DNA from: DATMBL01 sp050735975
GTDB lineage: Bacteria; Desulfobacterota; Binatia; UBA9968
Direction: 5' to 3'
NCBI GenBank assembly: GCA_050735975.1
Contig: JBOHVS010000412.1
Span: 1-37,102, forward strand
DNA length: 37,102 bases
In this document: piece after piece, positions 25,821 to 32,848 of the stretch
Layout: each line of letters opens with the position of its first letter
Numbering within the stretch: the stretch's first letter is position 1
The notes under the pieces: model-generated
What the model was told of the DNA's origin: nothing
Seen by the model: the letters and a program-made list of their open reading frames with translations, nothing else
The model's database searches: none
Made by a program: the position numbers and the translations under genes

Positions 25821-26816
25821 ATGGCGCGGTCGATGCGGCGGAAGGGATCCCTGATCGAGAAGTTCCTCTATAGTTTGCGCTATCGTCTCGCCGAGTTCGC
25901 CCTCCGGGCGTTCGTCGCCATCCTACCATGGGTTCCGTACTCGCTGTTGGTTCTGTACACAAGATTTTCGGCCTGGGTTACCTTCGGTTGCTTGTGGAAA
26001 TACCGAACGCGAATGGAAAACAACGTCGCCATGGCGATGGGCGAGGAGCTTACCACGCCGGTGGAAAGAACAGCCCTGGTTTGGCGCGCCTGGAACAACT
26101 TTGCGCTCGGCATACTCGAAACCAGCGCCGTAATGCATTTTCCCAGAGAGCAAATCATTCACTTTGTAACTATCGAAGGGGAGGATCATCTAAAGCGCGC
26201 TATTGCGAAAGGGAAGGGAGTGATTGCATTGAGCGCCCATTTGGGCGCCTTTACCCTGATCGGCGCCCGGTTGGCGGCTGCCGGCTATCCCTTTAGCGTC
26301 GTGGTAAAGCATCCTGGTGACGAACGCTTTGCGCGCTTGATCGATCGCTATCGGGCTCAGATCGGGATCGGCACGATTTCGGCAAAGCCGCGCCGGGAAG
26401 CTGCTCGCGGAATCCTCAAGGCGTTGCGCGAAAACAGAATTGTCTTGGTGATTGCCGATGAATTCAAGTCCGGGGGGTTGATGGTTAACTTTCTGGGGCA
26501 GATCTCTCCTGCGCCGCGCGGGCCGGCAACCCTGGCCCTGCGCACCGGCGCCCCTACGTTACCGATGTTCGCCACGCGCCGGCCCGACGGCGCACCGATC
26601 CTTAGAATCGGCGCAGAGGTGGAATTGATCAGAAGCGAAGACGTAGAACAGAGCGTGGCGGAAACGACGAGACTTTTTACGCGTTATCTTGAGGAAGCTA
26701 TTCGACGTTACCCGGACCAGTGGAACTGGTTGGGGTTTCGACGCAACGGCATAGCAGGTCACGGTATCAGACGAAGGCGGAGGAAGCGGCGCGGCGACTC
26801 TCAACCTCAGCCTTAA
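25821..26816 (+). CDS. LpxL/HtrB-like lysophospholipid acyltransferase
   Basis: A 331-residue membrane-associated protein of the lipid A (KDO2-lipid A lauroyl) acyltransferase family. An N-terminal hydrophobic segment (about 24-58) is followed by the acyltransferase domain. The expected H-x4-D/E catalytic motif reads H140-LGAF-T145, so the acidic residue is replaced by Thr at that spacing. Other family landmarks follow: VVKHP near 158-162 and LVIADE near 206-211. The gene lies 161 bases after eutA behind a possibly structured leader. AAGGA sits about 15 bases before the ATG, so the start (25821 or the ATG at 25833) is not certain. The last codons (QPQP, TAA) lie inside a hexamer repeat. Confidence 0.82.
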   Translation: MARSMRRKGSLIEKFLYSLRYRLAEFALRAFVAILPWVPYSLLVLYTRFSAWVTFGCLWKYRTRMENNVAMAMGEELTTPVERTALVWRAWNNFALGILETSAVMHFPREQIIHFVTIEGEDHLKRAIAKGKGVIALSAHLGAFTLIGARLAAAGYPFSVVVKHPGDERFARLIDRYRAQIGIGTISAKPRREAARGILKALRENRIVLVIADEFKSGGLMVNFLGQISPAPRGPATLALRTGAPTLPMFATRRPDGAPILRIGAEVELIRSEDVEQSVAETTRLFTRYLEEAIRRYPDQWNWLGFRRNGIAGHGIRRRRRKRRGDSQPQP

Positions 26817-26826
26817 CCTCAACCTT
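26803..26826. repeat. Hexamer-period repeat, copy C (single arm)
   Basis: Four consecutive units AACCTC AGCCTT AACCTC AACCTT. The stop codons of the two convergent genes (26814-26816 on the plus strand and 26819-26821 on the minus strand) both lie inside it, two bases apart. No second pairing arm is evident. Confidence 0.65.
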
Positions 26827-27421
26827 GCCTGGAGTCGAAGCCTGGGCTCAGAACGTTTTTCTGTTCCGTCTCTTCCAGGTAGCGCATAAAGCGATATTTG
26901 TTCTCGATCTCATCCAGGCGCAACGCCGGGAGCCCCGCGGGTTGGCCGGGGACGACTTTAGCCGCGATGAGGCTTAACTGGTTGCGCTTCCAAGCATTCA
27001 AAAACTCAGCTCTGAATTCTTCCGGGTTTGCGACCCAACAAGCGTGTTTATAACCCGCCCCTTTGGCTAGAGCCACCGCGTCGGCGACGTGTGAGGCCGT
27101 TGCGGTGCCGCCCGAAGCCTCATAGCATTCATTGTCAAAGAGAAGATGGATCAGATTGGGAGGACTCTGCAGCGCAATCGTCGGCAGTCCGCAAAGGTTC
27201 ATGAGAAAAGCGCCGTCGCCGTCAATCGCGATTACTTTGCGGTGGGGCAGCGCCAGTGCCAGTCCCGCTGCTATGGACGAAACCAACCCGAGTGTCCGCG
27301 TTTTCAGATTCCCGTCGCCGGGCCTGAGCGCCCACCATTCCCGCGCGCCCCAACCGGTGCAGACGGCCAAAGCATCTCCTGAGTTGGCGGCAATAGCCTT
27401 CAAGAAATCATAGCGCTGCAT
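26819..27421 (-). CDS. ThDP decarboxylase beta subunit, sulfopyruvate/phosphonopyruvate decarboxylase type (ComE-like)
   Basis: A 200-residue ThDP-binding (PP-type) subunit. GDGAFLM at 68-74 and the closing Asn97 in FDNECYE form the ThDP/Mg-binding motif, and the overall arrangement matches the C-terminal half of sulfopyruvate or phosphonopyruvate decarboxylase. It is translated from a TAATG junction with the alpha subunit gene (one shared base), a classic coupled pair. No coenzyme M or phosphonate gene is adjacent, so the substrate is open; related pairs also act on other 3-substituted pyruvates. The C-terminus runs into the hexamer repeat shared with the convergent acyltransferase gene. Confidence 0.83.
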   Translation of the reverse strand: MQRYDFLKAIAANSGDALAVCTGWGAREWWALRPGDGNLKTRTLGLVSSIAAGLALALPHRKVIAIDGDGAFLMNLCGLPTIALQSPPNLIHLLFDNECYEASGGTATASHVADAVALAKGAGYKHACWVANPEEFRAEFLNAWKRNQLSLIAAKVVPGQPAGLPALRLDEIENKYRFMRYLEETEQKNVLSPGFDSRQG

Positions 27422-27924
27422 TACTTCACCCCGAGAACGGTTTTCGTCAGCAACACGGCCACGGGCCTCTTGGAATCCTCGGCCAGAATATGCGCGCCGC
27501 GCAACGTCTGTTCAACCTCTTCGTTTTTCCTAAGCACGTACGAGCGGATTCCCATGGCGTTAAGCACCGGCTCGGTCACTGAACCGAGAGTCGTAAAGCC
27601 TCGGTCACCGATGTCACCGGCATAATAGACCAGAAGCAGAGTAGGAATCTGAAACTGAAGAGAAGTCGTCGTGAGCGCGTTGCAGCTATTGAGAAAGCCG
27701 GCGTTCTGCATGATTAGGGCGGTTTTCTTTCCGGCAAGATAGGCGCCGGCGCAGATGCCGATACCTTCTTCCTCCCGGCAGAGCGGCACATGCTGCAGAT
27801 CGGCATCCGATTCGACGGCGCGGATCACTTCGACGATTTTCTCGTCCGGCAAAGTCGCCACGAAATCGATTCCGGCTGTTTTGAGTCCAGCGACGATCGC
27901 CGCGGCGCATTTTTTCGCATCCAT
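27421..27924 (-). CDS. ThDP decarboxylase alpha subunit, sulfopyruvate/phosphonopyruvate decarboxylase type (ComD-like)
   Basis: A 167-residue Pyr-type ThDP subunit. The activating Glu lies in CREEEG (49-54), followed by GICAGAYLAGKKTALIMQNA and LQFQIPTLLLVYYAGDIGD, typical of the N-terminal half of sulfopyruvate/phosphonopyruvate decarboxylases. Together with the overlapping downstream beta gene it makes a complete active site across the subunit interface. Upstream lies a 343-base gap with a palindromic element. Whether it makes sulfoacetaldehyde, phosphonoacetaldehyde or another aldehyde cannot be told. Confidence 0.83.
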   Translation of the reverse strand: MDAKKCAAAIVAGLKTAGIDFVATLPDEKIVEVIRAVESDADLQHVPLCREEEGIGICAGAYLAGKKTALIMQNAGFLNSCNALTTTSLQFQIPTLLLVYYAGDIGDRGFTTLGSVTEPVLNAMGIRSYVLRKNEEVEQTLRGAHILAEDSKRPVAVLLTKTVLGVK

Positions 27925-27977
27925 GGTCGTTAGTTTTCTGACTCAGAAATTCGCAAAAGAATTGGCGATCTCCCCAC

Positions 27978-28075
27978 CGTCATGCCCGCGAAAGTCGGGC
28001 ATCCAGAAGCATTTGATTTCCTGGATTCCGGCTCGCACTACCCCGGACTGTGATCCGGGGTTGGCCGGAATGACG
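27978..28075. repeat. 98-bp multi-hairpin palindromic element (MITE/REP-like)
   Basis: The ends CGTCATGCC (27978-27986) and GGAATGACG (28067-28075) pair with one mismatch. Inside are GCCCG/CGGGC, ATCCAG/CTGGAT and a perfect CCCCGGA/TCCGGGG hairpin (28041-28060), so the single strand can fold as a cloverleaf. It resembles the widespread CGTCATTCCCGCGAAAGCGG-type intergenic repeats of proteobacterial genomes. No transposase is near, and I saw no second copy in the window. Confidence 0.7.
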
Positions 28076-28219
28076 CGGGAATTATGTAGCGAATTTAAGA
28101 GACACCACGCTACACTCACTGTCGGTTCCGTGCGCCTACGCCCTGACCGAATACTCCCTAAGCTGATTTGTTGTCAAGCGACCGGTCGACTCGCAGAAAA
28201 ACGTTTAGCCCTGACAGTC

Positions 28220-28247
28220 TTGACACAAAAGCGGCACGTCCTATAGT
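28220..28247 (+). promoter_or_regulatory. Sigma70 promoter for the gcvH-like gene
   Basis: A perfect TTGACA (28220-28225), a 16-base spacer and TATAGT (28242-28247). The start near 28254 gives a leader of about 14 bases before the ATG at 28268, with no clear Shine-Dalgarno sequence. This is the best promoter match in the window. Confidence 0.65.
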
Positions 28248-28267
28248 GAACAATAGCGCAAGCGATC

Positions 28268-28651
28268 ATGGAACGAATTGTTAAAGTCAGTAAACAGCAT
28301 GTGTGGGTCAGCGTGGAAGACCGGCATGTGGACTTGGGGCTCACCAACTATATCCAAGAGGAGCTTGGGAAAATCATCTCTGTCGAACTCCCGGACATCG
28401 GTGATAGGATCGAAGAAGGCGAGGTTTTCGCGGAGGTCGAATCCGTATCCACCGTTCATGAGCTGATAGCGCCGGTTTCAGGAAAAGTGTTGGCCGTAAA
28501 TCCCCATATGGAGGACCATCCAGCCATCATTAACGAAGATCCCTATAATGAGGGTTGGCTCGTCGAAGTAAGATTAAAAGACGAGTCCGACGTCGATGGC
28601 CTCATGGACATGGATGAGTACTATCATTTTGTCTTCAAGACTGGGTCCTAA
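28268..28651 (+). CDS. gcvH: GcvH-like protein lacking the lipoyl lysine
   Basis: A 127-residue protein with the full fold of the glycine cleavage H protein: HVWVSVEDRHVDLGLTNYIQ near 11-30, LPDIGDRIEEGE, and APVSGKVLAVNPH at 68-80. In canonical H proteins the lipoylated Lys lies in ESVKA. Here the codons read Glu-Ser-Val-Ser-Thr, placing Ser61 (TCC) at that position. No Lys is nearby, so it cannot carry lipoate in the usual way and is unlikely to serve glycine cleavage. No gcvT, gcvP or lipoate ligase is in the window. A strong promoter lies just upstream. The gene overlaps the start of the next gene (pcm) by about 50 bases in a different frame. Confidence 0.85.
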   Translation: MERIVKVSKQHVWVSVEDRHVDLGLTNYIQEELGKIISVELPDIGDRIEEGEVFAEVESVSTVHELIAPVSGKVLAVNPHMEDHPAIINEDPYNEGWLVEVRLKDESDVDGLMDMDEYYHFVFKTGS

Positions 28652-29402
28652 GCCATTCTGTCCAGCCTTCCTCCGTTGTAGCCTCTCAGTTCTCTTCTTG
28701 ATTTGGCTTTTTATTGTTGAAAACCACCTCTTCGCGGCTGCCGCATCGCAGCAGGCCGCCTTTGAAAGCGCTCGCTGGATAATGGTCGAGCGCGACCTGC
28801 GGCGGCGCGGCATCAAAAACCAGCGGGTTTTGGATGCGATGGGATCGATTCCACGCCACCGGTTTGTGCCCGATCCGCTACAATCTTTCGCCTACGACGA
28901 CCGGCCGTTGCCGATCGGGGAGGGTCAGACCATCTCGCAGCCTTATATCGTCGCGTTAATGACCGAGCTACTGGAACTCAAAGGAACGGAACGAGTGTTG
29001 GAGATCGGGACGGGCTCCGGCTATCAGACGGCCGTCCTGGCAAAACTTGCGGCTGAGGTCTTTTCGATCGAAATCATTCCGAGGTTAAGCGAGCAGGCTA
29101 AGAGCGTCTTGGACCAAATTGGGGTTCGGAATATCCAGTTGAAAACGGGCGACGGCTTTTTCGGGTGGGCGGAGAAAGCGCCTTTCGACGCCGTGCTCGT
29201 GACCGCCGCCGCTCCCAAGATTCCCGAGCCGCTCTGGCAACAGCTGCGCGAGGGCGGACGTCTGGTCATGCCTCGCGGAGAGGTAGATCAAAGCCAAAAA
29301 CTCGTTCGGGTCAGAAAAGTGGCCGGCCAACGGGTGATCGAAGATCTTACGGACGTTCTCTTTGTGCCGCTTACGGGCGCGGCTCGGGAGGAGTCGCGCT
29401 GA
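28596..29402 (+). CDS. pcm: Protein-L-isoaspartate O-methyltransferase, probably exported
   Basis: Up to 268 residues. The enzyme methylates isoaspartyl residues of damaged proteins with S-adenosylmethionine to start their repair. GQTISQP at 110-116 and the SAM-binding motif VLEIGTGSGY at 134-143 are typical. The N-terminus carries an extra stretch of about 45 residues with a strong hydrophobic core (about 30-48) ending in AAAA, which looks like a Sec signal peptide or anchor, unlike cytosolic Pcm. The start is uncertain: ATGs at 28596 and 28614 both overlap the gcvH-like gene, and neither has a good Shine-Dalgarno sequence. The 3' end overlaps ftsB tail to tail by 32 bases, and a terminator follows at once. 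Confidence 0.88.
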   Translation: MASWTWMSTIILSSRLGPKPFCPAFLRCSLSVLFLIWLFIVENHLFAAAASQQAAFESARWIMVERDLRRRGIKNQRVLDAMGSIPRHRFVPDPLQSFAYDDRPLPIGEGQTISQPYIVALMTELLELKGTERVLEIGTGSGYQTAVLAKLAAEVFSIEIIPRLSEQAKSVLDQIGVRNIQLKTGDGFFGWAEKAPFDAVLVTAAAPKIPEPLWQQLREGGRLVMPRGEVDQSQKLVRVRKVAGQRVIEDLTDVLFVPLTGAAREESR

Positions 29403-29724
29403 GTGCACCGCTGCGCGGTTTTTTCGGCTCGGAAGGCCGAAAGCGGTAGATGATCTCTCCCGGGCGGACCAGATTCAGCTCTTCGCGGGCGAATTTTTCC
29501 AGATAGAAATCGTCATAACGGAGACGAGAGATTTGTTCCCGCAGCGTCTCGTTCTCCTTCTGTAATCGGTAGTTCCGCTCGTCCAAGCTCCGTTTTTCCC
29601 CTTTCAGCCGCAACAGGTGGAAGACCCCTCGGTCTCCGATAATCGTGACAAAGCAAAGTAGGCTAATGCCGAAACCGAGAAGGTAAAGAAGCCAGCGTTG
29701 CGGTAATTGAAAGGGCAAGTTCAT
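29371..29724 (-). CDS. ftsB: FtsB/DivIC-type septum formation protein
   Basis: A 117-residue bitopic membrane protein. A short cytoplasmic N-terminus and one transmembrane helix (about 12-29) are followed by a leucine-containing coiled coil (about 38-68) and the FAREELNLVRPGEIIYRF motif typical of FtsB, which bridges FtsQ and FtsL in the divisome. A Pro-rich tail ends it. The gene is divergent from enolase with 76 bases between the start codons; an eno-ftsB neighbourhood is common in proteobacteria. Its last 32 bases overlap the 3' end of pcm on the other strand, and the pcm terminator lies in its codons 100-106. Confidence 0.87.
   Translation of the reverse strand: MNLPFQLPQRWLLYLLGFGISLLCFVTIIGDRGVFHLLRLKGEKRSLDERNYRLQKENETLREQISRLRYDDFYLEKFAREELNLVRPGEIIYRFRPSEPKKPRSGALSATPPEPRP
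29407..29424 (+). terminator. Intrinsic terminator of the gcvH-like/pcm unit, inside ftsB
   Basis: ACCGC (29407-29411), a 3-base loop and GCGGT (29415-29419) are followed by an unbroken T-run to 29424. It starts 5 bases after the pcm stop codon. On the opposite strand the T-run is the Lys-Lys pair in the FtsB tail. Confidence 0.6.
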
Positions 29725-29735
29725 CTATCTATAGT
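29707..29735 (+). promoter_or_regulatory. Sigma70-like promoter for enolase
   Basis: TTGAAA (29707-29712), 17 bases and TATAGT (29730-29735). The start near 29742 gives a leader of about 59 bases to the ATG at 29801. The -35 box lies inside the first codons of ftsB on the other strand. Confidence 0.5.
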
Positions 29736-29800
29736 AGCCGATGGTAATATAACACAATCTATGCTTTTGTGCTTTTTAACCAACTTTTTCGGAGGCGCGC

Positions 29801-31087
29801 ATGAAAATACAACGGGTCCACGCTCGAGAGGTTCTCGACTCCAGGGGACAGCCGACGGTGGAAGTCGAGGTGGCGTTGACAAACGGCGTGGTTGGGCGGG
29901 CGACAGTCCCCTCGGGCGCATCCGCAGGCGCGCACGAGGCCGTGGAGCTACGAGACGGCGGTAAGCGTTTCTTGGGAAAAGGAGTGGCCCGGGCGGTGGC
30001 GAACGTCAACGAAAAAATCGCTCCACGCCTGCGTGGCAAAAACGCCAAAGACCAGAAAGATCTCGATCAGCTGATGATCAGCATGGATGGCTCGGCTAAC
30101 AAAGGCAAGTTCGGCGCCAATGCCATTCTTGGCGTTTCTTTAGCAGTTGCGCACGCGGAGGCGCGCTCGGAAGGTTTGTCGCTCTATCGGTATCTCGGCG
30201 GCGCAGCCGCCAAAACGCTGCCCGTGCCCATGCTGAATGTTCTCAACGGAGGCGTTCACGCGGACAACAACGTTGACGTGCAAGAGTTCATGATCGTGCC
30301 GTATGGCATGAGAAGCTTCTCCGAGGCACTAAGAGGCGCGGCCGAGATTTTTCAGACGCTCAAAAGAGTTTTGCACGATCGTTCTTATTCTACCGGAGTT
30401 GGCGACGAAGGCGGTTTTGCGCCGCGCGTCAAGAGCAACGCCGAGGCGATCGAATTGCTGCTGGAGGCGATCACAAAGGCGGGTTACAAAGCGGGATCCC
30501 AGGTCGCGCTGGCGCTGGATGTCGCGTCGAGCGAGTTCTACGACAACGGCCGCTACGTTTTCAAAAAATCCGACGGGCGGAGCCGGAGCCGCGTTGAGAT
30601 GGTCCGGCTTTACGAAGATTGGGTTAGACAATTCCCGATTATTTCGATCGAAGATCCTTTCGCCGAGGATGATTGGGACGGCTGGCAGACGATCACCGAA
30701 ACGCTCGGAAAAAAGGTTCAGCTGGTCGGTGACGATCTTTTCGTCACCAACAAGGTTCGGCTTCAACGGGGTATTGAGATCGACGTGGCCAATTCCATAC
30801 TTGTCAAGGTAAATCAGATCGGCTCGTTGACGGAAACTCTTGAGACCATCAAGCTTGCCAAGGACTCCGGCTACACGACCGTAATGTCCCACCGTTCCGG
30901 TGAGACCGAGGATGTGACGATCGCGGATCTCGCTGTGGCCACTAACGCGGGCCAAATCAAAGCCGGCGCGCCGTGCCGCGGCGAACGAACGGCAAAATAC
31001 AACCAGCTTCTTCGCATAGAGGAAGAATTGGGCAAGAGAGCCGTCTACGCAGGAAAGAAGGCGTTTCGCGTGAGACCCGGCAGCTAG
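29801..31087 (+). CDS. eno: Enolase (phosphopyruvate hydratase)
   Basis: A 428-residue glycolytic enzyme that interconverts 2-phosphoglycerate and phosphoenolpyruvate. Family motifs are intact: ASGAHEAVELRD (an SGAS-like start), GGVHADNNVDVQEFMIVP, VGDEGGFAP, SIEDPFAEDDW, VGDDLFVTN, the catalytic Lys in LVKVNQIGSLTET, and SHRSGETED. The C-terminal GAPCRGERTAKYNQ differs from the usual GAPSRSER by small substitutions. GGAGG at 29791-29795 is spaced 5 bases from the ATG. Length is normal. It is divergent from ftsB, and endonuclease III follows within about 40 bases. Confidence 0.97.
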   Translation: MKIQRVHAREVLDSRGQPTVEVEVALTNGVVGRATVPSGASAGAHEAVELRDGGKRFLGKGVARAVANVNEKIAPRLRGKNAKDQKDLDQLMISMDGSANKGKFGANAILGVSLAVAHAEARSEGLSLYRYLGGAAAKTLPVPMLNVLNGGVHADNNVDVQEFMIVPYGMRSFSEALRGAAEIFQTLKRVLHDRSYSTGVGDEGGFAPRVKSNAEAIELLLEAITKAGYKAGSQVALALDVASSEFYDNGRYVFKKSDGRSRSRVEMVRLYEDWVRQFPIISIEDPFAEDDWDGWQTITETLGKKVQLVGDDLFVTNKVRLQRGIEIDVANSILVKVNQIGSLTETLETIKLAKDSGYTTVMSHRSGETEDVTIADLAVATNAGQIKAGAPCRGERTAKYNQLLRIEEELGKRAVYAGKKAFRVRPGS

Positions 31088-31128
31088 ACAGACATGCGAG
31101 GATGAGGTTAAGGGTCTTTTCTTTGTCT

Positions 31129-31836
31129 ATGAACAATCCAGCTCGGGCGAGGCTGACTGTGCCGAAAACGACGGCGCGTCGGCGAAGCGAGACACTTAAC
31201 AAAAAAAGCGCGCGAGCCGAAGCGATCGCCGTGCAACTGGCACGGGCTTACCCTCAGATCGTCGTGCCGCTCAACCATCGGAACAGCTTCGAGCTCATCG
31301 TCGCCACTATCCTTTCGGCTCAGTGCACCGACGCGGCGGTCAATCGTGTTACGCCGGAGCTGTTCCGCCGTTATCCCGAACCGGCAAAGCTGGCTCAGGC
31401 GTCGACGGTAGAGATCGAACGGATCATCCGCACACTCGGGCTTTTCCGCGCGAAAGCAAAGTCGTTAAAGTGCTGTGCTCAGCAACTGGTTGAAGAATTT
31501 GACGGAAAAATTCCGGCGACGATGGAAGGGTTAACCCGGCTTGCCGGCGTGGGACGAAAAACCGCTAACGTAATCTTGGGTCATGCCTTCAACACGCCGG
31601 GGATTATCGTCGATACTCACTGCCGGCGGGTGTCGCGCCGGCTCGCTTTAACGAGCGAGCAAGATCCGACCAAAATCGAATGTGACTTGAGCCGGCTTTT
31701 GGCGCCGGAAGAATGGACCGGCTTCTCTCATCGGCTCATCATCCATGGCCGCAGAGTCTGCCACGCGCGCAAGCCAGGCTGCGCTCGGTGTGTACTGCTC
31801 GATCTCTGTCCGACAGGAATGGTGAACGTTCGCTGA
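31129..31836 (+). CDS. nth: Endonuclease III
   Basis: A 235-residue DNA glycosylase/AP lyase that removes oxidised pyrimidines. The helix-hairpin-helix LAGVGRKTA (138-146) contains the catalytic Lys144, Asp162 lies in VDTHCRR, and the [4Fe-4S] cluster ligands Cys211-x6-Cys218-x2-Cys221-x5-Cys227 are complete. The start is uncertain. The frame is open back into eno. ATGs at 31102 and 31129 and a GTG at 31159 (with GCGAGG about 6 bases upstream) are all possible, and the family core begins near residue 28. It is probably co-transcribed with eno. Confidence 0.93.
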   Translation: MNNPARARLTVPKTTARRRSETLNKKSARAEAIAVQLARAYPQIVVPLNHRNSFELIVATILSAQCTDAAVNRVTPELFRRYPEPAKLAQASTVEIERIIRTLGLFRAKAKSLKCCAQQLVEEFDGKIPATMEGLTRLAGVGRKTANVILGHAFNTPGIIVDTHCRRVSRRLALTSEQDPTKIECDLSRLLAPEEWTGFSHRLIIHGRRVCHARKPGCARCVLLDLCPTGMVNVR

Positions 31837-31912
31837 ACCGATCTCTCAATCATCCGGGATAACTAGCAATTGCCTGAAGCCGTCCTCACCACCCTACCGT
31901 CAGCCGCAACGA

Positions 31913-32665
31913 TTATGGCCACTGGAACTCAGGGACTTTGCGGTCTTGCAGCAGCTTGTAGTTGGTCAGATCAACCTGCAAAGGTGTCACGGAGATATAA
32001 CCGTCGTGGACCGCTACGCAATCGGTGCCGTCCTCCTGCGCGAACCCGAGGTCGTCGCCGCCGATCCAGTAATATTTCACTCCTCGCGGATCGATTCTTT
32101 CGACGATGTTCTCGCTGTAGTGGCGCTTGCCCATGCGCGTGAGCTGCCAGCCCTTAAGTTTCTCTTTGGGGAGGGGCGGCACATTGACGTTTAGAAGAGT
32201 TTCCGGAGGTATGCCGCCACGTTCACAAACCCGGGAAACCAAAGTGGCGGTGAATTCCGCTGCCGCGCGGAAATCAAAATTCTGAAATGTCACCAATGAA
32301 ACAGCGATCGCCGGAATTCCGAGCAGGGCCCCTTCAATAGCGGCAGAGACGGTCCCGGAATAGATTATGTCGTCGCCCAAATTCGGACCTTTGTTGATTC
32401 CTGAGACCACGAGGTCGGGTCGCACCGGCAATAAACCGGTGAGGGCCAATTTCACACAGTCCGTCGGTGTTCCGTCCACGGCCAGCCGGCGGGGAGCGAC
32501 TTCGTGCACACGCAGCGGGCGGTGTAAAGTCAAAGCGTGGCTCATCGAACTTTGCGCGCGGTCGGGCGCAACCGTGTAGATCTCGCCCACGTGATGGAGC
32601 GATTCTTCGAGGGCGGTGATTCCCTCCGATTGGATGCCGTCGTCGTTCGAGACTAGAATGATCAT
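31913..32665 (-). CDS. surE: 5'/3'-nucleotidase SurE
   Basis: A 250-residue metal-dependent nucleoside monophosphatase. ILVSNDDGIQSEGI at 3-16 supplies the metal-binding Asp pair. VDGTPTDCVKLAL, SGINKGPNLGDD and YSGTVSAAIEG are typical motifs, and the length is normal. It converges on nth with 76 bases between stop codons and diverges from cinA. In many proteobacteria surE and pcm are adjacent; here pcm lies about 2.5 kb away across ftsB, eno and nth. Confidence 0.96.
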   Translation of the reverse strand: MIILVSNDDGIQSEGITALEESLHHVGEIYTVAPDRAQSSMSHALTLHRPLRVHEVAPRRLAVDGTPTDCVKLALTGLLPVRPDLVVSGINKGPNLGDDIIYSGTVSAAIEGALLGIPAIAVSLVTFQNFDFRAAAEFTATLVSRVCERGGIPPETLLNVNVPPLPKEKLKGWQLTRMGKRHYSENIVERIDPRGVKYYWIGGDDLGFAQEDGTDCVAVHDGYISVTPLQVDLTNYKLLQDRKVPEFQWP

Positions 32666-32848
32666 GGCTGTATTCTGGCAAAGAAGGGCAAAACGAACAA
32701 GGGCGAACAGTCAGGGGATCTTGTAGATGAAGTCCAGCCTACGGTATGGTTTTAGCCGGGCTATTCACAGCAAGGAGCGGGGAGTAGGAGCAGGGAATAG
32801 CGGTGGTTTTTCTCGGTTCATGATTGATCCGGGCTAAGGAGAGTGCCT

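Larger units (their letters stand above)
27925..28267. other. 343-base intergenic region
   Basis: The largest gap in the window. It holds the 98-bp palindromic element (27978-28075) and the sigma70-like promoter of the gcvH-like gene (28220-28247). The stretch 28080-28215 shows no convincing gene or further repeat. Confidence 0.6.

Noticed and set aside
28439..28453. Sequencing frameshift as the cause of the missing GcvH lysine
   Set aside because: The frame and the flanking motifs on both sides are intact, so it is a substitution and not an indel.
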